Source: a bacterium
GTDB taxonomy: Archaea; Thermoplasmatota; Thermoplasmata; Lutacidiplasmatales; UBA184
Direction of reading: 5' to 3'
Length of the DNA: 7,577 nucleotides
NCBI GenBank assembly: GCA_021832495.1
Contig: JAKBKR010000089.1
Location: forward strand, 1 to 7,577
Shown here: piece after piece, positions 1 through 5,801 of the stretch
Layout: every line of letters starts with the position of its first letter
Numbering within the stretch: the first letter of the stretch is position 1
Position numbers and translations under genes: made by a program
Notes under the pieces: generated by a model
Databases searched by the model: none
Told to the model about the DNA's origin: nothing
The model's input: the letters and a program-made list of their open reading frames with translations, nothing else

Positions 1-2
1 TC

Positions 3-380
3 GTCCCGCCCACCCCAGTCGAGCCTCCCCCACCACCTCCGCCCCCACCGCCACCGCCACCCCCGCCACCTCCCGGGATGCCGGTCGTCAATCCGGTGGG
101 GATCAGCGTGGGATCGCCGCTCAATGTGCCGATCACCAACCCCACGGTGAACCCTGTGACCTCCATCGTCTCTCAGCCCACGCTGGTCGGCCAAGTCATG
201 GCGACCCCGATGGGTTCACCGCTGGTGTCTGCGGGATTCGTTGGGGTGTTCACTTCGCTTGGCATTGGGACCAAAGTGAAGCAACGCAAGATGGTCGCCA
301 TGAAGAGCCAAGCGATGCGCTCGCCGAAGGACGCGAACAAGCCTTCCGGGGATACCGCTTCGATCGGGGCCTTCGAGTGA
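3..380 (+). CDS. C-terminal part of a proline-rich, probably membrane-anchored surface protein (5' end outside window)
   Basis: The open frame enters from the left edge, so the true start lies outside the window. The first ATG in view, at 78, is internal, because the codons before it continue in frame and encode an ordered low-complexity tract. That tract is a run of 17 consecutive prolines (positions 24-74) using all four proline codons. About 55 residues rich in Pro, Val, Asn and Thr follow (PVVNPVGISV, PITNPTVNPV), then a short hydrophobic stretch (LVSAGFVGVFTSLGIG) and a basic tail (KVKQRK). The order of stiff extracellular spacer, membrane segment and positive cytoplasmic end fits a C-terminally anchored surface protein. 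The hydrophobic stretch is short for a membrane helix, so anchoring is inferred. I recognise no family. The stop TGA at 378-380 lies 29 bases from the end of the convergent acetyl-CoA synthetase gene, and no T-run separates them. Confidence 0.6.
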   Translation, partial: VPPTPVEPPPPPPPPPPPPPPPPPGMPVVNPVGISVGSPLNVPITNPTVNPVTSIVSQPTLVGQVMATPMGSPLVSAGFVGVFTSLGIGTKVKQRKMVAMKSQAMRSPKDANKPSGDTASIGAFE

Positions 381-409
381 ATGGGCATCCCTCGGACGGG
401 AACGCGATC

Positions 410-2533
410 TCAGTCCGGGTCCCGGACCTCTCGGCGGATCGTCTCGCCCGAGAGCCCCGGCCCTTCGCCCCCCCGCCGACCCGCGATCGTCCGGATCGCA
501 TCCACCACTTCCGGGTTCACGAGGGTGGAGACATCGCCGGGTTCCACACCGTTCGAGATGGCTGCGAGCACCCGACGCATGATCTTGCCGGACCGGGTCT
601 TGGGCATGTCCTCGACAATGTAGACGTGTTGGGGTGCCGCGATCTTCCCGATACGTTCGATGATCGTGGTCTTGACCCGGTCGGCCATTTCCGTTGACGG
701 GGTCACGCCGGGCCGGAGCGCGACGTATATGTCGGGCACCCGACCTTTGACCTCATCGGCCAACGGGACTGCGGCGGCCTCGGCCACTCCCGGGACCTGG
801 AGGCAAGCGCTCTCCAGTTCCTTCGCCCCCAATCGATGGCCGGCCACCTTGATAACGTCGTCAATTCGCCCGAGGATCCGGTAATATCCATCGCTGTCCT
901 CCAAGGCGCCATCCCCCGTGAAGTACGGCCAGTCTCGCCAATCCGTGCTCTTGGGGTCCCGGTTGTATCGCTTGTAGTACTGGTCCACAAAGCGCTGCGG
1001 ATCGCCCCATATCGTCTGAAATATCCCCGGCCAAGGGTTCCGGATGCAAATGTTCCCGGCTCTCCCGGATCCTCGTTCCACCGGCTGGCCCTCTTCGTCC
1101 AGGATGACCGGGTAGATGCCAGGGAGGGCCGGACCCGTGCTGCCGGGCTTCATCGGGTGGATGGCAGGCAAAGTACTGCAAAGGAATCCTCCGGTTTCGG
1201 TCTGCCACCAGGTGTCCACCACGGCGGCGCGGCCCTTCCCGACCTTTTCATGGTACCACCGCCAAACCTCCGGCTCGATCGGTTCTCCCACCGAGACCAG
1301 AACCCGGTAGCGGCACTTGTGCCTCGCCGGGCCCTCGGGGTTGGTCTTCCGTAACTGGCGGATGGCGGTCGGAGACGTATGGAATATCGTCACCCCCAGG
1401 CTCTCGGAGATCCGCCAGGGGCGCTCCGCATCCGGATAGGAGGGAACTCCTTCGTACAGGACCGAGGTTGTCCCCAAGGCAAGCGGCCCGTAGACGACAT
1501 AGGAATGTCCCGTTATCCAGCCGATGTCCGCGGTGCACCAGTATACATCTTGCGGCTTGATGTCCAGAATGTACCTGGCCGTCGCTGTGACGTAGGCGAG
1601 GTATCCCCCGGTGCTATGCTGACATCCTTTGGGCCGGCCGGTGGTCCCGCTCGTGTACATGAGAAAGAGAGGGTCCTCCGAACGCATGCGCTCTGGGGGA
1701 ACGGACTTCCCATGGTATCGCGGAAGAACTTCGTCGAGGTAGAAGTCTCTACCCTCCTTCAGGCGATAGGACCCCGGGGGTTTACCTGGGGTCCTCTGCC
1801 AGATGAGCACCTTTTCGACAGGTTGTCCCAGGCTTTCGGCGGTCTCTACAGCGGCCCTCACGCTATCCAGATGCGATATCCAGTGGCCGTTCCGGTAGTA
1901 CCCGTCCATCGTAACGAGCACGCGGCTCCCAGAGTCTGCGATCCGGGTCCCACAGGCCACCCCACTGAAACCCCCGAAGACCTGGCAGTGCACCGCCCCA
2001 ATGCGTGCGGCCGCGAGCATCGACACCGGTAGCTCGGGCGTCATGGGTAGATGGAATGTGATCCGGTCTCCCCGACGAATGCCAGCAAAGTCCCTGAGGA
2101 GGCAAGCGAACTCGTTGACTCTCCGGTATAGGTCCCGATAGGACACCGCTTGGGCGGGCTGCGATTCATCCTCGGATACGAAGATCAGTGCGGCCTTGTT
2201 CCCGTGCCGTTCCAGGTGGCGATCCACGCAGTTGTACGCAGCATTGAGTTCACCACCGACGAACCACTTCCAGAAGGGCGCCTTTGAAGTGTCCAAGACC
2301 TTCTGCCAAGGCCGGTCCCAATCGAGCAGACGGGCGTACTCCTCAAAACACGCCGGGAAGTGTTCTTCAGAGAACCGGTCGAAGACTTCCAGGTCCCGAA
2401 CGTTCGCCTGATCTTTCATGCCCGGAGGAGGCGGGACCTTGGCCTCGTCGGCTAACAACGCATCGATGGATTGTGAAACGGCGTTCCCCCGAGGTTCGGA
2501 TCGAGACTTCGGCTCTTCCGGTGGCCGGGCCAT
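410..2533 (-). CDS. acsA: Acetyl-CoA synthetase, AMP-forming (acetate--CoA ligase)
   Basis: This cytoplasmic enzyme activates acetate with ATP to acetyl-adenylate and then forms acetyl-CoA, AMP and pyrophosphate. It belongs to the ANL adenylating superfamily. The 707 residues are slightly longer than the usual 630-670, mainly through a loose charged N-terminal extension. Visible motifs in order are: acetate-family VFGGFS (185-190); the nucleotide-binding loop YTSGTTGRPKG (293-303); TGHSYVVYGP (341-350); GEPIEPEVW (416-424); TWWQTETGG (441-449), where the second Trp corresponds to the one limiting acyl size to acetate or propionate; YFTGDGA (537-543); the hinge region GRIDDVIKVAGHR (555-567); and PKTRSGK (644-650). 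Lys650 is the catalytic lysine of the adenylation step and the site acetylated by protein acetyltransferases in bacterial homologues. The ATG at 2533 is preceded by GAGGG four bases upstream; Met39 is a possible later start. A propionyl- or 3-hydroxypropionyl-CoA synthetase cannot be excluded. It lies on the same strand as the upstream PKD gene but behind a terminator and a 572-base gap, so separate transcription is likely. Confidence 0.96.
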   Translation of the reverse strand: MARPPEEPKSRSEPRGNAVSQSIDALLADEAKVPPPPGMKDQANVRDLEVFDRFSEEHFPACFEEYARLLDWDRPWQKVLDTSKAPFWKWFVGGELNAAYNCVDRHLERHGNKAALIFVSEDESQPAQAVSYRDLYRRVNEFACLLRDFAGIRRGDRITFHLPMTPELPVSMLAAARIGAVHCQVFGGFSGVACGTRIADSGSRVLVTMDGYYRNGHWISHLDSVRAAVETAESLGQPVEKVLIWQRTPGKPPGSYRLKEGRDFYLDEVLPRYHGKSVPPERMRSEDPLFLMYTSGTTGRPKGCQHSTGGYLAYVTATARYILDIKPQDVYWCTADIGWITGHSYVVYGPLALGTTSVLYEGVPSYPDAERPWRISESLGVTIFHTSPTAIRQLRKTNPEGPARHKCRYRVLVSVGEPIEPEVWRWYHEKVGKGRAAVVDTWWQTETGGFLCSTLPAIHPMKPGSTGPALPGIYPVILDEEGQPVERGSGRAGNICIRNPWPGIFQTIWGDPQRFVDQYYKRYNRDPKSTDWRDWPYFTGDGALEDSDGYYRILGRIDDVIKVAGHRLGAKELESACLQVPGVAEAAAVPLADEVKGRVPDIYVALRPGVTPSTEMADRVKTTIIERIGKIAAPQHVYIVEDMPKTRSGKIMRRVLAAISNGVEPGDVSTLVNPEVVDAIRTIAGRRGGEGPGLSGETIRREVRDPD

Positions 2534-2592
2534 CGGTCCCTCGATAGGCTACCGAAGGGAAAATGGTTGCGGCCCTTTAGCGTGCCTCCCTT

Positions 2593-2652
2593 GGTGGCTC
2601 AACCTGTGCGATCACCGGGGAATTGGTGCTCTGATCGCATTTGGGAACCACC
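2593..2652. repeat. Two-part inverted repeat upstream of acetyl-CoA synthetase
   Basis: An exact 8-base inverted repeat, TGCGATCA at 2607-2614 and TGATCGCA at 2632-2639, has a 17-base spacer. It is flanked by a second pair in the same symmetry, GGTGG at 2593-2597 and CCACC at 2648-2652. The whole element begins about 60 bases upstream of the synthetase ATG. The inner arms could bind a dimeric regulator, or the element could fold as an interrupted hairpin if it lies in the transcribed leader. A weak TATA-like CTAAAGGG (minus strand, 2573-2580) lies between it and the gene. If that is the promoter, the repeat sits at an activator position. Function is inferred from symmetry and position only. 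Confidence 0.5.
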
Positions 2653-3049
2653 GGCGTGCCCTTGTGAGACTACATGACCCTTTACCTATCCTATAGCCCT
2701 GTGCCTTCAGCTCGGTCACGGAATAAAGGTCCATCGCGGGGGAGAAGAAAGCCCGTGGTGATGGGTCTACTGCACCTCTAGCGGAGGGGGTTGGCCTTGC
2801 CGAAGGGTTACCAGAAGCCCTTGTACCGCCACAACGCTTGTTCAGGCCGTACCCCTTCAATGCCAAGTTATCCGACGATAAGGACCCTAAAAGAACAAGC
2901 CGACAATTGAACCAGAGGGGAAACGAGGCCACCGTCCTACCCAAACCAAGGGGGCATTGACCGATCCGATCCTTGAGCTGCCACGCTGCTGGAAAGATGC
3001 AGCCGAGAACCCATGGACGGCCGCTCGCTTCGGGGAGTGTGCCTCGACC

Positions 3050-3105
3050 CGACCGAAAAAAGAACGGAGATTGTTTCGGTCCGATGCACCAAAAAACTCC
3101 GTCCG
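3050..3105 (-). terminator. Double T-run transcription terminator of the CuA/PKD gene
   Basis: Immediately after the PKD gene stop, the minus strand carries two runs of six T (plus-strand A-runs at 3091-3096 and 3056-3061). An inverted repeat ACGGAG (3064-3069) / CTCCGT (3097-3102) encloses the first T-run and a small palindrome TCGG-T-CCGA (3076-3084). Archaeal RNA polymerase terminates on T-runs without needing a hairpin, so two runs in tandem 10-50 bases past the stop are a convincing terminator. It implies that acetyl-CoA synthetase is not simply co-transcribed with the PKD gene. Confidence 0.7.
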
Positions 3106-5463
3106 CTACTTCTTTTCGTCAGGTCGCCCCGATGAAACCGCCGAGCTCCGACGAGGAGGCATGTAGAGCTTTCGAGGAGGCCTAGGCACGGGCTCCTTTT
3201 CCTTACTGCGGACCCTTGGCCCCGTCACAAGCATGTAAAGCAGACCAAGGGAAACGAGGAAGATGAGCCCGAACGCATCCTCCGATGGATTCCCGGCTCC
3301 ACTCCCAAACCAGGAACCGGAACGTGAGTCGGACCCAGCGACGGCCCCGCCTGGTGGAGGGGAGGCAGGTATCTTCAATTCCACACGGGCAACGGTCCAG
3401 AACCCAAGCGCATCCCTTGTCCTCGCGGTCACTACGAAACTCCCGGGATGGATGTAGGTGACGCTGGTGTTGAACGGTGCCGTCTGGTCAATCCCGTTCC
3501 CGAAATCCCACTGAGCATTCGAGGAATTGATGTCCGACTGAGGGGCTGGGACAAGAGTGAGGAGGACTTGGGTGGGGGCCCATCGGGACTCGATCTGAGC
3601 TTGGATCGAAGCCACGTCCTGAGGAAGGATGAGGATAGGGACCGCGCGGGTGGCCGTGTTCCCAGCCGCGTCCATCACGGAAGCCCGAACGGTGAAGTTT
3701 CCGAGGCTTGTGAGATTGTACTCGTGGCTGGCGGCAGCGCCCACGCTCGCAGTTCCGTCACCCCAAGACCAGTCGACCGGGGAATAGCGTCCATCTCCTC
3801 CGAAGACCGACGCTGTCGCATTCACCGTGAACGGTGCATCCCCGATGCTGGCATTTAACGAAACCGTGAGGCTCAATCCCGTCACTGTGATCACGGTAGA
3901 GTTCCGGGTCAGATTCCCTCCCGAATCCGTCACGGTGGCCACCAGTGTGTACACTCCGGGGTGAAGGTAAGTGTGTTGGACCGAGAGCCCACTCCCTACC
4001 GAACCGTCCCCGAGCGTCCAGCTAACGGAGGCGTAGGTTCCCGAACCTCCGGTGATGGATGTGAAAGCGGAGACGGGCAATGGGGCGGGACCGGTCGTAA
4101 CGTTCGTGCTCACCGTTACCGACAACGGGACGGCATTGCCGCCGCTCACATTCACGTACCCTGACGCAGAACCCGTCGTCCCATTCGAATCTGTGACCGT
4201 TACCGTGGCCTTGAAACTCCCCGCAATGGTGAACTCATGCGTAGTCACAAGTCCACTCCCTGTGGAACCATCTCCGAATTGCCATGTGGCCTTGTATGGG
4301 GGAACTCCACCGCCCGGTTTCGCCGTGAGCGTCACGTTCAGCGGTGCCGTACCGGAATTGGGTTGGGCCGAAATCGTGACGGGAAGTGGAAGTGTTGAGG
4401 CCTGCACGGCTATCCGAGTCACTTGAGTAGCTTTCGTCCCCGATGCGTCCACGACCGTCAGCGAGGCGGAATAGTCTCCAACAAGGCTGTATGTGTGCAC
4501 GACAGTAGCTCCCGTCCCTATCGACCCATCCCCGAAGGCCCAAGTGTAGTTGTAGGGGGTTGCCCCACCAGTGGCCGAACCGTTGAAGACGACCGTGAGG
4601 GGGACCCCACCAGAGTTGGGCTGAGCTTTCAGAGTGACGTTCAAGGCCCCTGGGGGATTTGCGGTGATCTGAACCTGGGCCGTCGACACCGCCCCGGTGG
4701 AATCATGGACGGTCAAGACCGCCGTATAGGGTCCGGCAGCGGTGTAGGTGTGGGCGGGGCTTTGCAACGCAGAGGTTGCGCTCCCATCTCCAAAGCTCCA
4801 TGCATACGTGTAGGGAGGACTACCCCCAATAGCGGACCCCGTGAACGACACTAGGAGCGGGATCGCACCGGATGTTGGCGACCCTGTGGCAACGGCCTGA
4901 GCAGTGGGGGGCACGACATCGACGATGTTTGCGCGCATCCCTTCATGGCCCGGACCGCAAAAGATGGTACAATAGACCTCGTTCCCTGTCGAGGGAGTGT
5001 TGGGTGCTAAGAACGAGCCGGCCGCCCAAGATCCGACCGGGCTCGCTTGGTTAAGGACCAGATTGCTCCCGATAAGAATGCCGAGCCCATGTTCATTGGT
5101 TCCCGAATAGCTGGGGTCAGGCGGAAGACTCGTGGAGTTGACCATGACCTTGAATCCTTCAAAGATGTTCCAAGCCGCCGACTCGTTCGCACCGGTAGAG
5201 GAATCAATGATCCAGAATCCGTAGTCATATTCGGTGACATTGAACCACTGGACGCCCGCAGCGTGGGGCGCCAATGAGGGGCCCAACAGACCGCCCGGGC
5301 AGGCGACAGCACCCGGGAGGGAACATCGGACAGAGGGCGGTGCTAACGCACCGTATCCAGAGAAGACTAGCACCACCACAGCTAAGGAAGTGGTCATTAC
5401 GCGAACTGACGAAAGGCGACTACTCCGTTGAAGGAGCCAAAGGGATTGGCGTGCCCCCGACAT
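3106..5463 (-). CDS. Exported membrane-anchored protein: CuA-type cupredoxin domain plus six PKD domains
   Basis: I place the start at the ATG at 5463 (785 residues). An in-frame ATG at 5520 would add 19 residues, but it lies 5 bases from a TATA-like box and would probably be upstream of the transcript start. From 5463 the protein has a basic N-region and a hydrophobic signal segment (about 24-41). A cupredoxin-like domain follows (about 73-185) with His125 in NEHGLGI and the motif CTIFCGPGHEGM, supplying Cys165, Cys169, His173 and Met176. Six PKD domains come next, at about 188-268, 274-354, 361-440, 446-528, 531-613 and 621-699. They carry the core motifs WSFGDGS, WAFGDGS, WQFGDGS, WTLGDGS, WSWGDGT and a degenerate WDFGNGI. 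A Gly/Ser/Pro linker, a membrane helix (AFGLIFLVSLGLLYMLVTG, about 730-748) and a basic cytoplasmic tail finish it. Many N-x-S/T sequons suggest surface N-glycosylation. PKD modules are beta-sandwiches used as stalks or adhesion units. The likely role is a surface-displayed electron-transfer or copper-binding protein; the partner is unknown. No oxidase subunit is adjacent. Confidence 0.92.
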   Translation of the reverse strand: MSGARQSLWLLQRSSRLSSVRVMTTSLAVVVLVFSGYGALAPPSVRCSLPGAVACPGGLLGPSLAPHAAGVQWFNVTEYDYGFWIIDSSTGANESAAWNIFEGFKVMVNSTSLPPDPSYSGTNEHGLGILIGSNLVLNQASPVGSWAAGSFLAPNTPSTGNEVYCTIFCGPGHEGMRANIVDVVPPTAQAVATGSPTSGAIPLLVSFTGSAIGGSPPYTYAWSFGDGSATSALQSPAHTYTAAGPYTAVLTVHDSTGAVSTAQVQITANPPGALNVTLKAQPNSGGVPLTVVFNGSATGGATPYNYTWAFGDGSIGTGATVVHTYSLVGDYSASLTVVDASGTKATQVTRIAVQASTLPLPVTISAQPNSGTAPLNVTLTAKPGGGVPPYKATWQFGDGSTGSGLVTTHEFTIAGSFKATVTVTDSNGTTGSASGYVNVSGGNAVPLSVTVSTNVTTGPAPLPVSAFTSITGGSGTYASVSWTLGDGSVGSGLSVQHTYLHPGVYTLVATVTDSGGNLTRNSTVITVTGLSLTVSLNASIGDAPFTVNATASVFGGDGRYSPVDWSWGDGTASVGAAASHEYNLTSLGNFTVRASVMDAAGNTATRAVPILILPQDVASIQAQIESRWAPTQVLLTLVPAPQSDINSSNAQWDFGNGIDQTAPFNTSVTYIHPGSFVVTARTRDALGFWTVARVELKIPASPPPGGAVAGSDSRSGSWFGSGAGNPSEDAFGLIFLVSLGLLYMLVTGPRVRSKEKEPVPRPPRKLYMPPRRSSAVSSGRPDEKK
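4909..5247 (-). other. Region encoding the CuA-type copper-binding domain
   Basis: The five CuA ligand codons are present: His at 5089-5091, Cys at 4969-4971, Cys at 4957-4959, His at 4945-4947 and Met at 4936-4938. The C-x3-C-x3-H-x2-M spacing is that of the binuclear copper site of cytochrome oxidase subunit II and nitrous oxide reductase. The C-G-x-G-H run and the H-G pair around the first ligand resemble ba3-type subunit II. The first His is 40 residues before the first Cys, against about 35 in the classical proteins. The Glu or Trp normally two residues after the first Cys is Ile here. The strand-forming region WFNVTEYDYGFWIID fits the start of a cupredoxin fold. A mononuclear sulfocyanin-like site is less likely, because those proteins have only one ligand cysteine. 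Confidence 0.75.
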
Positions 5464-5522
5464 CGGGACGGAAGGGATCACGGATCGGGCGGAACGCACC
5501 ACAAAATAGGAATCGTACATCG

Positions 5523-5532
5523 GGTATAATTG
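5523..5532 (-). promoter_or_regulatory. TATA-like box of the CuA/PKD gene
   Basis: The minus strand reads CAATTATACC here. An archaeal TATA element usually lies about 25 bases before the transcript start, which would put initiation near 5500, some 37 bases ahead of the ATG at 5463. This is the main reason for preferring 5463 over the ATG at 5520. A second AT-rich patch (CCTATTTTGT, minus strand, 5501-5510) could serve instead and leads to the same choice of start. Confidence 0.45.
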
Positions 5533-5724
5533 CTCTTCAGGGTGAGGAGGATTCTGAAGTCCCGCACACCGCGCCGCATGCGCCTCTACTTCTCACCGAA
5601 AGGCCTTCCTTTCAGGACCAGCTCTCGGGCTATCCGACCAAAAACGAAGGCACCAAAGAGCCATATTCGTTCGACACTGCCTGAATGCCGGAACCCCATC
5701 GGCAATGTTTAGTACTCGCCCCCA

Positions 5725-5732
5725 CTTAAAAG
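5725..5732 (+). promoter_or_regulatory. TATA-like box of the YVTN propeller gene
   Basis: CTTAAAAG stands out in a GC-rich setting 77 bases before the ATG at 5802. Archaeal spacing predicts a transcript start near 5755 and a leader of about 45 bases containing the GAGG ribosome-binding site. Confidence 0.45.
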
Positions 5733-5751
5733 AGTGAAATGAAGGCGGGTT

Positions 5752-5777
5752 GCGCCCAGCGCTCACACCTTGGGTGC
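5752..5777 (+). promoter_or_regulatory. Inverted repeat / hairpin at the 5' end of the propeller-gene leader
   Basis: GCGCCCA (5752-5758) pairs with TGGGTGC (5771-5777), including one G-U pair, across a 12-base loop. It overlaps the predicted transcript start, so it could be an operator or a leader hairpin. It ends 13 bases before the GAGG ribosome-binding site. Confidence 0.3.
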
Positions 5778-5790
5778 GAGCTTGGGAGCC

Positions 5791-5794
5791 GAGG
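5791..5794 (+). promoter_or_regulatory. Ribosome-binding site of the propeller gene
   Basis: GAGG lies seven bases before the ATG at 5802. This is good spacing for a Shine-Dalgarno element and supports that start, which also opens directly into a signal peptide. Confidence 0.5.
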
Positions 5795-5801
5795 CGATTG
5801 G

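Larger units (their letters stand above)
2534..3105. other. 572-base intergenic region with several hairpins, no convincing gene
   Basis: This stretch separates the stop of the PKD protein gene from the start of acetyl-CoA synthetase. I find no recognisable protein and no tRNA: no T-arm consensus has a matching stem. From high to low coordinates it holds the T-run terminator, a small hairpin GCTGC/GCAGC (2985-3003), an 8-base inverted repeat GCTTGTTC/GAACAAGC (2836-2843 and 2893-2900) enclosing a hairpin TTATC-CGAC-GATAA (2868-2881), and two overlapping, mutually exclusive small stems: CCTT/AAGG (2795-2806) and AAGGG/CCCTT (2803-2822). A CCTC/GAGG hairpin (2775-2787) and the two-part inverted repeat next to the synthetase gene follow. 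Minus-strand AT-rich patches at 2716-2731 and 2677-2697 could be promoter elements. A long leader or a separate non-coding RNA is possible, but no known RNA family was recognised. Confidence 0.6.
5464..5801. other. Divergent intergenic region between two surface-protein genes
   Basis: This 338-base region drives the CuA/PKD gene leftwards and the YVTN propeller gene rightwards. It holds candidate TATA boxes for both, a perfect 6-base stem with a 4-base loop (GAAAGG-CCTT-CCTTTC, 5598-5613) near its middle, and a leader hairpin in front of the propeller gene. I see no RNA gene. A basic 60-residue frame at 5530-5712 has no recognisable features and is not called. Confidence 0.6.

Noticed and set aside
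836..2032. Long plus-strand frames opposite acetyl-CoA synthetase
   Set aside because: They lie entirely antisense to a gene with clear conserved motifs and show no domain of their own; they are shadows of its codon pattern.
2612..2944. Minus-strand frame of 110 codons between the PKD and acetyl-CoA synthetase genes
   Set aside because: No recognisable motif, no ribosome-binding site before its ATG, Arg/Pro/Ser-rich composition typical of random GC-rich frames, and overlap with the inverted repeat and hairpin cluster.
2680..2960. Possible tRNA, SRP RNA or RNase P RNA
   Set aside because: GGTTC-like stretches lack matching T-stems. The SRP helix 8 loop and the conserved RNase P core sequences were not found by eye.
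3448..4854. Plus-strand frames opposite the PKD repeats
   Set aside because: Antisense to an unambiguous repeated-domain protein; their Gly/Arg/Val-rich content mirrors the PKD coding sequence.
3300..4900. Regularly spaced repeats suggestive of an array
   Set aside because: They are about 240-260 bases apart, diverged at the DNA level and in frame; they are PKD domains, not CRISPR or tandem satellite repeats.
4909..5247. Sulfocyanin or plastocyanin-type mononuclear blue copper site
   Set aside because: Two cysteines in C-x3-C spacing followed by His and Met fit binuclear CuA; blue copper sites use one cysteine.
5518..5520. ATG at 5520 as the start of the CuA/PKD gene
   Set aside because: It is only 5 bases after a TATA-like box, so the transcript would probably begin downstream of it; the ATG at 5463 gives a normal basic N-region and signal segment.
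5530..5712. Basic 60-residue frame in the divergent intergenic region
   Set aside because: It overlaps the TATA-like box of the opposite gene, has no good ribosome-binding site and no recognisable features.
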